From: Microcella indica
GTDB lineage: Bacteria; Actinomycetota; Actinomycetes; Actinomycetales; Microbacteriaceae
DNA: 64,000 bases
Direction of reading: 5' to 3'
NCBI RefSeq assembly: GCF_013414345.1
Contig: NZ_CP058670.1
Location: 2,232,001-2,296,000 of the forward strand
The notes under the pieces are model-generated. The model was not told the DNA's origin. It saw only the letters and a program-made list of their open reading frames with translations, and searched no databases. Below, in pieces: positions 48,499 through 57,559 of this stretch (position 1 is the first letter of the stretch; every line of letters begins with the position of its first letter). The position numbers and the translations under genes are program-made.

Positions 48499-49926
48499 CT
48501 ACTCGTCGCGCGCGAGCGGCAGCCGCACGGTGAAGACCGTGCGGCCTGGGCGCGACTCGACCGACACGCTGCCCCCGTGCGCGCCCACGACAGCCGCGAC
48601 GATCGCGAGCCCGAGCCCCGTGCTGCCGGTCGCCCGCGAGCGCGAGGTGTCGGCGCGTGCGAAGCGCTCGAAGAGGACCGGCTGCACCTCCTCCGGTATC
48701 CCCGGCCCGTCGTCGGCCACGCGCACGATCGCCTCGCCCTCGACGGCGGCGACCGACGCCGCGACCGACGTGCCCTCGGGCGTGTGCACGCGGGCGTTGG
48801 CGAGGAGGTTCGCGACGACCTGGTGCAGCCGCCCCTGGTCACCAGAGACGATGACGGGCTCGTCGGGCACCTCCACGCTCCAGCGGTGGTCGTCGCTCGT
48901 CGCACGGGCATCGGCGAGAGCATCCGCGATCACGCGACCGAGGTCGACGAGGTCGGTTCGCAACGCGCGGCCCTCGTCCAGTCGCGCGAGCAGCAGGAGG
49001 TCGTCGACGAGCTCGGTCATGCGCACCGACTCCGACTCGATGCGGTCGAGCGCGTGGCGAACGTCGGGCGGAACCTCGTGCCCGCCCCGCCGCGTGAGCT
49101 CGCTGTACCCGCGGATGGCGGCGAGCGGGGTGCGCAGCTCGTGGCTCGCATCGGCCACGAACTGCCGCACCTTGCCCTCGCTCGCCTCCCGGGCGAGCAG
49201 CGCCGACTGCACGTGGTCGATCATGCGCGTGAAGGCGGCGCCCAGCTGCCCGACCTCGGTGCGCGTATCGGTGTCGATCGTCTCGAGCCGGTCAGAGAGG
49301 GCGACGGCGCCGCGGTCGAGCGGCAGCGCGGTCACGCGCGTCGCCGTCTCGCGAATGCGGGTGAGGGGACGCAGCGCGACGCGGGCGACGCTGCGCCCGA
49401 GCGCCGCCGCGATGATGAGGGTGCCGATGAGGATGGCCGTGATCGTCGCGCCGAGGCGCGCGGTCGTCACGGTCGCCTCACGAGTGGACAGCCCGACCAC
49501 GACGGCCGAGCCCTGACCGACGGGAGCACCGAGCACGCGGTACTCGCCGAGCCCGCCGGGGAACCGGATCGTGCGCGGCTGCTCGATCGAGGCCCCCACG
49601 AGGACGCGCTGCTGGAGGGCAGAGAGCTCGCGCACCTCGGCGTCGAGATCGAGGTAGGCGGCCGTCACACGGCCCTGCGGCGACACGACGGCGATGAGCG
49701 AGCCGAGCGGAAGCCCGGGGCCGAGCAGGCTGCGACTCGGATCCCCCGGCCCCGCGTCGAGGGTGACGGCGACGCGCTGCGTCGTCGTGCGCAGCTCGTC
49801 GTCGAGCTGGCCGATGAGGGAGGTGCGCAGAGCGAAGGTGCTCACGACGCCGATGCCGAGGGTGGCGACCGCGAGCAGAGCCAGGATGCCCGCGACGAGC
49901 CGCTGCTGCAGGGACCAGCCGCGCAT
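48499..49926 (-). CDS. sensor histidine kinase
   Basis: A 475-aa membrane kinase. Two transmembrane helices (about 11-33 and 158-180) flank an extracytoplasmic sensor domain. HAMP follows, then HisKA with phospho-accepting His in FVADASHELRTPLAAIRGY (about residue 255), and HATPase with N-box NLLANARVHTP, G1 DDGPGIP and G2 GLGLAIV. Partner of the response regulator just upstream (31 bp), a TcrY/MprB-like pair. The signal is unknown. Confidence 0.94.
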   Translation of the reverse strand: MRGWSLQQRLVAGILALLAVATLGIGVVSTFALRTSLIGQLDDELRTTTQRVAVTLDAGPGDPSRSLLGPGLPLGSLIAVVSPQGRVTAAYLDLDAEVRELSALQQRVLVGASIEQPRTIRFPGGLGEYRVLGAPVGQGSAVVVGLSTREATVTTARLGATITAILIGTLIIAAALGRSVARVALRPLTRIRETATRVTALPLDRGAVALSDRLETIDTDTRTEVGQLGAAFTRMIDHVQSALLAREASEGKVRQFVADASHELRTPLAAIRGYSELTRRGGHEVPPDVRHALDRIESESVRMTELVDDLLLLARLDEGRALRTDLVDLGRVIADALADARATSDDHRWSVEVPDEPVIVSGDQGRLHQVVANLLANARVHTPEGTSVAASVAAVEGEAIVRVADDGPGIPEEVQPVLFERFARADTSRSRATGSTGLGLAIVAAVVGAHGGSVSVESRPGRTVFTVRLPLARDE

Positions 49927-49957
49927 CCTCAGAGCCCCGCCCTCACACGACCGGCCC

Positions 49958-50716
49958 TCACGCGACCGGCTTGATGAGGTAGCCCACGCCGCGCACGGTG
50001 TGGATCATCGCCGGGCCGAGGGTGTCGATCTTCTTGCGCAGGTAGGAGATGTAGATCTCGACGATGCTCGAGCGACCGCCGAAGTCGTAGCTCCAGACCC
50101 GGTCGAGGATCTGCGCCTTGCTGAGCACGCGGCGGGGATTGCGCATGAGGTAGCGCAGCAGCTCGAACTCTGTGGCGGTGAGCTCGATCTCGGTATCGCC
50201 GCGGCGCACCTCGTAGCTCTCCTCGTTGAGCACGAGGTCGCCGACGCGAATCTCGGGGTCCGCCCGCTCGCTCACCACGAGCGCGCTTCGGCGGATGAGC
50301 CCGCGCAGTCGCGCGACGAGCTCCTCGAGGCTGAACGGCTTCGTGACGTAGTCGTCGCCACCCGCGGTGAGGCCGACGACGCGGTCATCCACGGCGTCCT
50401 TCGCTGTGAGGAAGAGCACCGGAACGTTGTTGCCGTCCGCCCGCAGCCGGCGCAGCACTTCGAGGCCGTCGAGGTCGGGCAGCATGATGTCGAGCACGAC
50501 GATGTCGGGGCGGAACTCGCGGCCGTGCGCGAGCGCCTCCTGCCCGGTGAGGGCGGTGCGCACCTCCCACCCTTCGTACCGCAGCGCCATCGAGACGAGG
50601 TCGGCGAGGGAGGGCTCGTCGTCGACGACGAGCGCCCGGACGGGTGAGCCGTCGGGACGCGTGAGACGAGGCGACTCGGTCTGATCGTCGTAGGACATGC
50701 TCCCAGTACTGCCCAT
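49958..50716 (-). CDS. OmpR-family response regulator
   Basis: A 252-aa regulator. The receiver domain has acidic pocket VVDDEPS, phospho-Asp in IVVLDIMLPD, and Lys in YVTKPFS. The winged-helix C-domain has LTATEFELLRYLMRNPRRVL and SIVEIYISYLRKKI, the OmpR/PhoB DNA-binding signature, and ends VRGVGYLIKP. I use the ATG at 50716 (GGAGG 11 bp upstream); the ATG at 50698 has no properly spaced site. It precedes its kinase in one operon. Confidence 0.94.
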   Translation of the reverse strand: MGSTGSMSYDDQTESPRLTRPDGSPVRALVVDDEPSLADLVSMALRYEGWEVRTALTGQEALAHGREFRPDIVVLDIMLPDLDGLEVLRRLRADGNNVPVLFLTAKDAVDDRVVGLTAGGDDYVTKPFSLEELVARLRGLIRRSALVVSERADPEIRVGDLVLNEESYEVRRGDTEIELTATEFELLRYLMRNPRRVLSKAQILDRVWSYDFGGRSSIVEIYISYLRKKIDTLGPAMIHTVRGVGYLIKPVA

Positions 50717-50819
50717 GAACCTATGAGCCTCCTCGGAGCCAGCCCTGAAGCGTGCGCGGCGCGGTGCCACTCCGCTCCTCCCGCAGTGCTGCTCGCGGGC
50801 TGTCGCCGACAACGACGAG

Positions 50820-50857
50820 AACCCCGGCCGTCCTTGGGGGAAGGGACTGCCGGGGCT
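50820..50857 (-). terminator. terminator after the 35-aa microprotein gene
   Basis: On the minus strand GCCCCGGC...GCCGGGG (arms 50849-50855 and 50822-50828) closes a loop containing a second short pairing (GTCC/GGAC). The tail is TTCTCG, so the T-run is weak. It separates the 35-aa ORF from the downstream response regulator. Confidence 0.6.
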
Positions 50858-50901
50858 CGTCGTACTGCGCGGAGACGCGGAGCTCTCGGGGAGCCGGTGC
50901 G

Positions 50902-51009
50902 TCAGGCGCGGTGCGCGCCACGGGACTTGCGGCCCGTACCGGCGACGCCGGCCATGAGGGCGAAGAAGCCCACGAGTGCGGAGATCATGAGGAGGGGGAG
51001 GGTGATCAT
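50902..51009 (-). CDS. 35-aa single-pass membrane microprotein
   Basis: A small ORF, not previously obvious from length: start ATG at 51009, AGAGGAAC ribosome-binding site 4-11 bp upstream, stop TGA at 50902-50904. The peptide has a hydrophobic helix (residues 3-24, ITLPLLMISALVGFFALMAG), a glycine turn and a basic tail (GRKSRGAHR). It is bounded by a terminator downstream and structured sequence upstream. No homologue was recognised; it could be a membrane-inserted regulator or part of the neighbouring two-component system. Confidence 0.6.
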   Translation of the reverse strand: MITLPLLMISALVGFFALMAGVAGTGRKSRGAHRA

Positions 51010-51080
51010 GATGTTCCTCTCGGGTCGAGTCGGGTGGGTGTCGCAGGGAGGTGAGCTCCGGGTGCTCGTGTCCTCCCTGT

Positions 51081-51180
51081 GGGGGACCGGGGGTGTCCCC
51101 CTTCTCTACGAGTGTGCGCTAAACGAACATCGAGCACAGTCCCCCCTCCGGGGGTGATTCGGTCCCCAGAAAGGGGGACT
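51081..51180 (-). promoter_or_regulatory. cluster of GC-rich hairpins upstream of the microprotein
   Basis: GGGGGAC (51081-51087) pairs with GTCCCCC (51095-51101). AGTCCCCC (51138-51145) pairs with GGGGGACT (51173-51180), while CCCCCC (51141-51146) could alternatively pair with the neighbouring GGGGGT (51150-51155). Mutually exclusive pairings of this kind look like an attenuator or regulated leader. No riboswitch class was recognised. The rest of the 600-bp gap between response regulator and oxidoreductase holds only the microprotein and its terminator. Confidence 0.4.
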
Positions 51181-51316
51181 CCGGTGCTCACTTTCTGTAC
51201 CCCGGTCGCCCTCCTGGCCCGCAATTCCGGGAGAGTTTGCCCTCGCGTGACACTCTGGAAACATCCGCGACCCGAAAGCGCGGTTGACTGATGCTCGTTG
51301 CGGGAGGGGACCGACG

Positions 51317-52285
51317 ATGACGACGATGACGGCCATGGTGGCCACGGAATGGGGCGGCCCCGAGGTGCTCTCCCCCGCCGAGGTGGCGACGCCCGTGCGG
51401 GCGAACGCCGAAGTGCTCGTGAAGGTCATGGCGGCGGGCGTGAACCCGATCGACGCGAAGACCCGCGCAGGCCTCGGGGTCGCGGGCGCCGTGCGATCCT
51501 TCCCCGTGATCCTTGGCTACGACGTCGCAGGCGTCGTCGTCGAGTCGCCGTACGAGGCGCACCCGCTCGCCGTGGGCCGCGAGGTCTACGGCATGTCGAT
51601 GGTGCCGCGCTTCGACGGCACCTACGCCGAGTACGCGGTACTGCCGGAGGCCTCCGTGTGCCCCAAGCCCGCCTCGCTGAGCTTCACCGAGGCGGCCGGC
51701 GTGCCGCTCGCAGCGCTCACCGCATGGGGCATGGTCGTCGATGTGGCGCGCGCTCACGAGGGGCAGCGGATGCTCATTCACGCCGGCGCCGGAGGCGTCG
51801 GGCACTTCGCCGTGCAGCTCGCCGCGTACTTCGGGGCCCATGTCACCACCACGGGCTCTGCCCGCAACCAGGGCTGGCTGCGCGAGCTCGGCGCCTCGCA
51901 AGTGATCGACTACACCTCGGCGCGCTTCGAGGACCATGTCCACGACGCGGACGTCGTCATCGACCTCATCGGCAATGTGCACGACGACACGGGCACGCGC
52001 TCGCTCAGCGTCCTGCGACCAGGCGGGCTCCTCGTCAACGCGCCCAGCGGCAGCTGGCCGACCATGCGCGAGGACGCGCTCGGGGCTGGCGTGCGGGCGA
52101 CCGGCTACAAGGTCTCGCCGAGCGGGGCGACCCTCGCGGTGCTCTCACGGCTGTTCGAGTCGGGCGACCTTCGGGTGCACCTCGACCACGTGCTGCCGCT
52201 GAGCGAGGCCGCGGAGGCCCACCGGCTGCTGGAGGAGGGTCACACTCGCGGCAAGATCGTGCTCGAGGTCTCGCCAGATCAGTGA
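51317..52285 (+). CDS. NADP-dependent quinone oxidoreductase-like protein
   Basis: A 322-aa medium-chain dehydrogenase without the zinc ligands, the quinone-reductase/zeta-crystallin subfamily. GroES-like N-domain with GVNPIDAKTRAG and GYDVAGVV, Rossmann motif HAGAGGVGHFAVQLA (about residue 157). The ATG at 51317 has GGGAGGGGA upstream. Monocistronic. It ends 50 bp from the GNAT gene in convergent orientation. Likely reduces quinones or enones; substrate unknown. Confidence 0.9.
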   Translation: MTTMTAMVATEWGGPEVLSPAEVATPVRANAEVLVKVMAAGVNPIDAKTRAGLGVAGAVRSFPVILGYDVAGVVVESPYEAHPLAVGREVYGMSMVPRFDGTYAEYAVLPEASVCPKPASLSFTEAAGVPLAALTAWGMVVDVARAHEGQRMLIHAGAGGVGHFAVQLAAYFGAHVTTTGSARNQGWLRELGASQVIDYTSARFEDHVHDADVVIDLIGNVHDDTGTRSLSVLRPGGLLVNAPSGSWPTMREDALGAGVRATGYKVSPSGATLAVLSRLFESGDLRVHLDHVLPLSEAAEAHRLLEEGHTRGKIVLEVSPDQ

Positions 52286-52323
52286 GCGCTGCGCGGTAGG
52301 CGACTGCGCAGTGAGCGCTGCGC
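52281..52323. repeat. two direct copies of a 14-bp repeat, 29-bp period
   Basis: AGTGAGCGCTGCGC occurs at 52281-52294 and again at 52310-52323. It lies right after the oxidoreductase stop (the first copy contains it), between convergent genes. Possibly a short slip duplication. Confidence 0.6.
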
Positions 52324-52335
52324 AGGAGGCGCCGG

Positions 52336-52866
52336 TCAGAGCGCCCGCTCGCGCACCCAGTCGTCCTCATAGGTGTCGCCGACGAGGAACCTCTTGCTGC
52401 CCACCGTCTCGAACCCGCTCTTGGCGTAGAAGCGGTTCGCGCGGGCGTTGTGCTGGTTGACCCCGAGCCACACGCTCGCGGCATGGTGCCGCGACGCGGC
52501 GTCGACGACCGCTGCGACGAGCGCCGACGCGACCCCGCCCCCGTGGTGCAGGGGGTGCACGTAGAGCTTGCTGAGCTCGGCCGTCGGCCGCGAGCGCACC
52601 GCCTGCGCGACATCAGGGTCGGCCGGTTCGCCGTGCACGAGCATCGCATAGCCGACAAGCTGCCCGGCATCGTCGGCGACGACCACCTCGCGTGCGGGAT
52701 CGGCCAGGTAGCGGTCGAACGCCGCCGCGCTCAAGTGCTCGGCGATGAACGCCGCCTTCGAGGCCTCGGTCGTCGAGGGCGGGCAGGCGAGCGGGAACGT
52801 GAGGGCGGCGAGCTCGTGCAGAGCCGAGGCCTCCGTCGCGCTCGCGGGCCGGATGCGCGCAGTCAT
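52336..52866 (-). CDS. GNAT-family N-acetyltransferase
   Basis: A 176-aa acetyltransferase from the ATG at 52866 (a longer frame to 52896 lacks support). Acetyl-CoA binding region is LYVHPLHHGGGVASALVAAV (motif A, Q/RxxGxG/A relaxed to HHGGGVA), and motif B is ANRFYAKSGFETVG. Substrate unknown. It is downstream of rplA but separated by the rplKA terminator. Confidence 0.88.
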   Translation of the reverse strand: MTARIRPASATEASALHELAALTFPLACPPSTTEASKAAFIAEHLSAAAFDRYLADPAREVVVADDAGQLVGYAMLVHGEPADPDVAQAVRSRPTAELSKLYVHPLHHGGGVASALVAAVVDAASRHHAASVWLGVNQHNARANRFYAKSGFETVGSKRFLVGDTYEDDWVRERAL

Positions 52867-52922
52867 GCCCCTATTCTGCCGCCCGGCCACGAGCATCCCG
52901 TGCTGGCCCCGTGCGCAGACGA

Positions 52923-52950
52923 CGATGGCCCCGCCGAAGCGGGGCCATCG
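52923..52950 (-). terminator. terminator of the rplK-rplA operon
   Basis: CGATGGCCCCGC (52923-52934) pairs perfectly with GCGGGGCCATCG (52939-52950), with a TTCG tetraloop on the minus strand. The stem is very stable and lies 40 bp after the rplA stop. The tail is not T-rich. Confidence 0.8.
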
Positions 52951-52989
52951 TGGTGATGCGGTGCGCGGTGCGCCGAGAAGACGACGCGC

Positions 52990-53679
52990 CTAGAAGACGT
53001 TGACGTCGAGCGGGATGCCCGGGCCGAAGGTCGTCGAGACGGTGGCCTTCTGCACGTAGCGGCCCTTCGAGCTCGACGGCTTGAGCCGCACGACCTCGTC
53101 GAGCGCCGCGTGGATGTTCTCCGAGAGCTGCTCCTGCGTGAAGCCGGTCTTGCCGACGATGAAGTGCACGTTCGCGTGCTTGTCGACGCGGAACTCGATC
53201 TTGCCACCCTTGATGTCGGTCACGGCCTTCGCGGGGTCGGGCGTCACGGTGCCGGTCTTCGGGTTGGGCATGAGGCCGCGCGGGCCCAGCACCTTGCCGA
53301 GTCGACCGACCTGGCCCATGAGCTCCGGGGTCGAGACCGCGGAGTCGAACGAGGTGTAGCCGCCGGCGACCTTCTCGATGAGCTCGGCGCCGCCGACCTC
53401 GTCGGCTCCCGCCGCGATCGCGGCCTCGGCCGCGGGGCCGGTCGCGAACACGATGACGCGGGCGGTCTTGCCCGTGCCGTGCGGCAGGTTGACGGTGCCG
53501 CGCACCATCTGGTCGGCCTTGCGCGGATCGACGCCGAGCTTGAGCGCGACCTCGACGGTCGAGTCCATCTTCTTGGAGCCCGTCTCGCGGGCGACCGCGA
53601 CGGCCTCGTCAGGGGTGTAGAACTTGCCCGGCTCGATCTTCTCGGCCGCGGCCCGGTAGGCCTTGGACTTCTGTGCCAT
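52990..53679 (-). CDS. rplA: 50S ribosomal protein L1
   Basis: A 229-aa protein that forms the mobile L1 stalk and, in other bacteria, represses its own operon. N-terminal [22 protein letters not shown], a central [15 protein letters not shown] and C-terminal [14 protein letters not shown] are conserved. It follows rplK by 78 bp; the spacer has a small GAGCCT/AGGCTC hairpin (53713-53728) that may be part of an L1 site. Confidence 0.98.
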   Translation of the reverse strand: MAQKSKAYRAAAEKIEPGKFYTPDEAVAVARETGSKKMDSTVEVALKLGVDPRKADQMVRGTVNLPHGTGKTARVIVFATGPAAEAAIAAGADEVGGAELIEKVAGGYTSFDSAVSTPELMGQVGRLGKVLGPRGLMPNPKTGTVTPDPAKAVTDIKGGKIEFRVDKHANVHFIVGKTGFTQEQLSENIHAALDEVVRLKPSSSKGRYVQKATVSTTFGPGIPLDVNVF

Positions 53680-53757
53680 GTTGTGTCTCCTAGTGGGGAA
53701 GAACGCGGTTGACGAGCCTGGCAGGCTCTCCCGCTGAATGAAGGTGTGTGAGGTCGC

Positions 53758-54189
53758 TTACTTGTCGACCGTGATGCCCATGGACCGCGCCGTGCCGGCA
53801 ATGATCTTCTCCGCGGCGTCGAGGTCGTTGGCGTTGAGGTCGGACTGCTTCTGCTCGGCGATCGCGCGAACCTGCTCGCGCGTGATCGAGGCGACCTTGA
53901 CGGTGTGCGGGGTTCCCGAACCCTTCTGCACGCCGGCGGCCTTCTTGATGAGCTCTGCGGCCGGCGGGGTCTTGAGGATGAACGTGAACGAGCGGTCCTC
54001 GTACACGGTGATCTCGACCGGGATGACGTTGCCGCGCTGCGACTCGGTGGCCGCGTTGTAGGCCTTGCAGAACTCCATGATGTTGACGCCGTGCTGACCC
54101 AGCGCGGGCCCGATGGGCGGGGCGGGGTTGGCGGCGCCGGCCTGGATCTGCAGCTTGATCAGACCCGAGACCTTCTTCTTCGGTGCCAT
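53758..54189 (-). CDS. rplK: 50S ribosomal protein L11
   Basis: A 143-aa protein of the GTPase-associated centre. [20 protein letters not shown] (the proline switch) at residues 6-25 and C-terminal [10 protein letters not shown] identify it. The ATG at 54189 has GGAAGAAA upstream; nine more in-frame codons to an earlier ATG are unlikely to be used. Order nusG-rplK-rplA is the conserved one. Confidence 0.98.
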   Translation of the reverse strand: MAPKKKVSGLIKLQIQAGAANPAPPIGPALGQHGVNIMEFCKAYNAATESQRGNVIPVEITVYEDRSFTFILKTPPAAELIKKAAGVQKGSGTPHTVKVASITREQVRAIAEQKQSDLNANDLDAAEKIIAGTARSMGITVDK

Positions 54190-54309
54190 ATTTTCTTCCT
54201 TCGTGTCGTGCGGCACCCGGTGAGAGTGCCGCGCTCCCGCCTGCGCGCCCTGTGCGCGCCGCGGTCAACTGATGAGTCTAGAGCGTGCCGCTCGACTCGG
54301 GGTACAGGG

Positions 54310-55287
54310 TCAGAGCTTGGTGACCTGGTCGAACGACAGCTCGACCGGGGTCTCGCGCTCGAAGAGCGAGACGAGCACCGTGAGCTTGCCGCTCTCGGGC
54401 TTGATCTCGTTGATCGTGCCGGGAAGGCCCGCGAACGAGCCCTCCTTGATCGTGATGGTCTCGCCGACCTCGAAGTCGATCTCGGCGGGGATGACGCGTG
54501 CCGCGACGCCGCCGCCCTTCGCGCCGCCGGTCTTGGCGGGCGCCTCGACGACCTGCACGGTCGACTTGAGCATCTGGAACGCCTCGTCGAAGCGCAACGG
54601 CGTGGGGTTGTGGGCGTTGCCGACGAACCCGGTCACGCCGGGCGTGTGACGCACGACCGACCAGCTGTCCTCGTTGAGGTCCATGCGCACGAGCACGTAG
54701 CTGGGGATGCGCACGCGGTTGACGAGCTTGCGCTGCCCGTTCTTGATCTCGACGACGTCCTCCATGGGGACCTGCACCTCGTAGATGCTCTCCTCCATGT
54801 TCATCGAGATCTTGCGGTTCTCGATGTTCTGCTTGACGCGCTTCTCGAAGCCCGCGTAGGAGTGCACGACGTACCACTTGCCCGGCTTCATGCGCAGCTC
54901 GAGCTTGAACTCCTCGTAGGGGTCGACCTCTGCCTCCTCAGCCTCGGCATCGGCCTCAGCGTCGGCGTCGGCGGCAGCGGCGTCCTCGTCGGACTCGTCG
55001 TGGGTCGCCTCGGCCGCGGCGTCCGCCTCCTGAGCGGAGTCGATGTCGAGGGCGTCCTCGACGACCGCGTCCGCCTCCGGGTCGGCCGCCATGTCGAGGG
55101 CGTCGAGAAGACCGTCGAGGTCGGGCTCGCGGTTCTCATCGTCGACGACGTGCATCGCGTTGTGCTCAGCCGGGTCGGAGGCGTGCTGCTGAGAGTCGAG
55201 CACGTTGCCCTCCTGCGCCTCGTCCTCCTCGGAGGACTGCTCGGCGGCGGTCGCGAGATCGATGTCGCGCGGCAATTTCTCAGACAC
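54310..55287 (-). CDS. nusG: transcription termination/antitermination protein NusG
   Basis: A 325-aa NusG from the GTG at 55287. The first 145 residues or so are an acidic, low-complexity extension (runs such as [15 protein letters not shown]) that is common in actinobacterial NusG and absent from E. coli. The NGN domain follows ([28 protein letters not shown]), then the KOW domain at the C-terminus ([18 protein letters not shown]). Binds RNA polymerase, Rho and ribosomal S10. It lies between secE and rplK. Confidence 0.97.
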   Translation of the reverse strand: MSEKLPRDIDLATAAEQSSEEDEAQEGNVLDSQQHASDPAEHNAMHVVDDENREPDLDGLLDALDMAADPEADAVVEDALDIDSAQEADAAAEATHDESDEDAAAADADAEADAEAEEAEVDPYEEFKLELRMKPGKWYVVHSYAGFEKRVKQNIENRKISMNMEESIYEVQVPMEDVVEIKNGQRKLVNRVRIPSYVLVRMDLNEDSWSVVRHTPGVTGFVGNAHNPTPLRFDEAFQMLKSTVQVVEAPAKTGGAKGGGVAARVIPAEIDFEVGETITIKEGSFAGLPGTINEIKPESGKLTVLVSLFERETPVELSFDQVTKL

Positions 55288-55307
55288 TGCTTCTTCTTTC
55301 CTTGTGC

Positions 55308-55358
55308 TGTCGAACGGGCACTGCTGTCGAACGTGCACGGTTGTCGAACATGCTCGGT
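55308..55358. repeat. three tandem 17-bp repeats between secE and nusG
   Basis: TGTCGAAC occurs at 55308, 55325 and 55342, exactly 17 bp apart. The units read TGTCGAACGGGCACTGC, TGTCGAACGTGCACGGT and TGTCGAACATGCTCGGT. They fill most of the 80-bp secE-nusG spacer. Could be a slippage array or a protein/RNA-binding site. Confidence 0.7.
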
Positions 55359-55367
55359 GAGGCGGAC

Positions 55368-55655
55368 TCAGCCGCCGGCGCCCAGGTTTCCCGTACCGAA
55401 CAGGAAGTTCACGAGAGACCCGAACACGATGTCGAGGCCCGACACGATCGCCATCATGATGATCACGAAGACGAGCACGACGAGCGTGTAGGTGATGAGC
55501 TCGCGGCGCGTCGGCGTGACGACCTTGCTGAGCTCGTTGAGCACCTGGCGGATGAACAGCGCGAAACGACTGAACGGTCCGCGCTTCTCGGCGCGTTCCC
55601 GCTTCGCCTTGGCGACGACATCCTCGCCGCCGGGCTCGTCGATCACATTGCTCAC
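55368..55655 (-). CDS. secE: preprotein translocase subunit SecE
   Basis: A 95-aa essential translocon subunit. The GTG at 55655 begins an acidic then basic N-terminus, followed by an amphipathic helix [20 protein letters not shown] and a single transmembrane helix ([20 protein letters not shown]). It is next to tRNA-Trp and upstream of nusG, the conserved order. Confidence 0.95.
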   Translation of the reverse strand: MSNVIDEPGGEDVVAKAKRERAEKRGPFSRFALFIRQVLNELSKVVTPTRRELITYTLVVLVFVIIMMAIVSGLDIVFGSLVNFLFGTGNLGAGG

Positions 55656-55766
55656 GTGATGCTCTACCTTCGTCGCTCGGGTACTGAACTGGGGGTGGTG
55701 CTCACCGCCGCACCCGGCACATCTCGTCCCGCGTCGCGAACGGATGCGCCGAGCTCGGCGACTGTG

Positions 55767-55839
55767 CAGGGCGGACAGGACTCGAACCTGCAACCTGCGG
55801 TTTTGGAGACCGCTGCTCTACCAATTGAGCCACCGCCCT
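55767..55839 (-). tRNA. tRNA-Trp (anticodon CCA)
   Basis: 73 nt on the minus strand. Acceptor AGGGCGG pairs with CCGCCCT, discriminator G, CCA not encoded. Anticodon loop CTCCAAA with CCA, D-arm GCTCAATTGGTAGAGC, T-arm GCAGGTTCGAGTCCTGT. It lies immediately upstream of secE, as in many bacteria. Confidence 0.97.
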
Positions 55840-56002
55840 CTGCGGTGCGGCGCTGACCCGCGGGCATGCCAAAGCATGGCGGAGATCAACCACCGTGCCC
55901 CAGTGTAGGCGACTCGGGCGAGGCCGCCAACCTGACGGGATGCCCTGCGCGCGAGCCGAGCATCCCGAAGCCGCTCTGCACGAGATCGGTAGACTGCGCA
56001 GC

Positions 56003-57208
56003 GTGACCAGCGACTCTCGACGCATCGCCCACCGCATCGCCGCCATCAGCGAATCGGCCACCCTCAAGGTGGACGCCCAGGCCAAGGCCCTCAAGGCCGC
56101 CGGGCGCCCCGTCATCAGCTTCGCGGCGGGCGAGCCCGACTTCGCGACGCCCGACCACATCGTCGAGGCCGCCGTCGAGGCGGCGCGTGACCCCAAGAAC
56201 CACCGATACACGCCGGCCGCCGGGCTCCCCGAGCTGCGCGAGGCGATCGCCGAGAAAACGCTGCGCGACTCGGGCCTCGAGGTGCCCGCGAGTCAGGTCA
56301 TCGTCACGAACGGCGGCAAGCAGGCCGTGTACGAGGCCTTCCAGACCATCGTGGACGACGGCGACGAAGTGCTGCTGCCCGCACCGTACTGGACGACGTA
56401 CCCCGAGGTCGTGCGCCTGGCGGGCGGAACACCGGTCGAGGTCTTCGCCGGCAGCGACCAGGAGTACTTGGTCACGGTCGAGCAGCTCGAGGCCGCGCGC
56501 ACCCCGCGCACCAAGGCGCTGCTGTTCGTGAGCCCCTCCAACCCGACGGGCGCCGTCTACAGCCCCGAGCAGACACGGGCCATCGGCGAGTGGGCCCTCG
56601 CCCACGGCATCTGGGTCATCACCGACGAGATCTACCAGGCCCTCACCTACGACGGCGCACGCGCGGTGTCGATCGTCGAGGCTGTTCCCGAGCTGGCCGA
56701 GCAGTGCATCCTCGTCAACGGCGTCGCGAAGACGTACGCGATGACGGGCTGGCGCGTGGGCTGGATGGTCGGGCCGAAAGACGTCATCGCGGCCGCGGCG
56801 AACCTGCAGTCGCACCTGTCGAGCAACGTCGCGAACGTCTCGCAGCGCGCGGCCCTCGCCGCCCTCACGGGCCCGCAGGACGCGGTCGCGTCCATGCGCG
56901 AGGCCTTCGACCGTCGCCGCCGCCTCGCCGTCGCCGAGCTCAACGCGATCGACGGGATGCTCACCCCCACGCCGACCGGAGCCTTCTACGTCTACCCCGA
57001 CGTCACGGGGCTGCTCGGCCGCGAGTGGCACGGCGTGACGCCGACGACCTCGCTCGAGCTCGCCGGGCTGATTCTCGAGAAGGCCGAGGTCGCGGCGGTG
57101 CCTGGCGAGGCCTTCGGCCCGAGCGGGTACCTGCGCTTCAGCTACGCGCTCGGCGACGCCGACCTGCTCGAGGGCATCCAGCGCTTGCAGCGCTTCTTCG
57201 GCGCGTAG
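56003..57208 (+). CDS. aspC: aspartate aminotransferase (class I PLP)
   Basis: A 401-aa PLP transaminase. The GTG at 56003 is chosen because the family's N-terminus ([15 protein letters not shown]) begins there. [25 protein letters not shown] and the PLP-lysine loop [15 protein letters not shown] are canonical for the subgroup I-gamma enzymes, and RFSYAL near the C-terminus carries the carboxylate Arg. Likely aspartate:2-oxoglutarate, possibly with broad specificity. It diverges from tRNA-Trp/secE (163 bp, no other gene seen). Confidence 0.93.
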   Translation: MTSDSRRIAHRIAAISESATLKVDAQAKALKAAGRPVISFAAGEPDFATPDHIVEAAVEAARDPKNHRYTPAAGLPELREAIAEKTLRDSGLEVPASQVIVTNGGKQAVYEAFQTIVDDGDEVLLPAPYWTTYPEVVRLAGGTPVEVFAGSDQEYLVTVEQLEAARTPRTKALLFVSPSNPTGAVYSPEQTRAIGEWALAHGIWVITDEIYQALTYDGARAVSIVEAVPELAEQCILVNGVAKTYAMTGWRVGWMVGPKDVIAAAANLQSHLSSNVANVSQRAALAALTGPQDAVASMREAFDRRRRLAVAELNAIDGMLTPTPTGAFYVYPDVTGLLGREWHGVTPTTSLELAGLILEKAEVAAVPGEAFGPSGYLRFSYALGDADLLEGIQRLQRFFGA

Positions 57209-57223
57209 TCGCTCCGCGCGGCG

Positions 57224-57559
57224 TCAGCGCTGCGCGGCGGCGTACGCCTCGCGGATCTCGGCGGGGATGCGCCCGCGGTCGCCCACCGTGTAGCCGTTGC
57301 GCTGCGCCCACTCGCGCACGGCTGCCGTGTCGCTCGAGCCGCTCGAGCGCTTGCGCGGGGCAGCACCGCCACGGCGGCCCGTCGAGCGCGCGTTGGCGAT
57401 GAACGGTGCGAGAGCATCCCGCAGCGCCCGCTGGTTGTCGTCACCGAGGTCGATCTCGTAATTCGTGCCGTCGAGCGCGAAGGCGACGGTGCCGCCCGTA
57501 CCGGGCTCGATAACCGTGCCGTCGATATCGTCGACGAGTTCGGTCGTAATGCGCTTCAT
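57224..57559 (-). CDS. lsr2: Lsr2-family nucleoid/xenogeneic silencer protein
   Basis: A 111-aa histone-like protein. The N-terminal dimerisation domain KRITTELVDDIDG...VAFALDGTNYEIDL is typical. The C-terminal DNA-binding domain has VREWAQRNGYTVGDRGRIP, containing the AT-minor-groove hook RGR. In mycobacteria and relatives Lsr2 silences horizontally acquired AT-rich DNA. An ISL3 element is inserted about 70 bp upstream (57637), close to or inside its promoter. A weak -10 TACACT is seen at 57607-57602. Confidence 0.93.
   Translation of the reverse strand: MKRITTELVDDIDGTVIEPGTGGTVAFALDGTNYEIDLGDDNQRALRDALAPFIANARSTGRRGGAAPRKRSSGSSDTAAVREWAQRNGYTVGDRGRIPAEIREAYAAAQR

Noticed and set aside
55308-55358. 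The TGTCGAAC array as a CRISPR
   Set aside because: Only three units with no spacers of CRISPR length and no cas genes.
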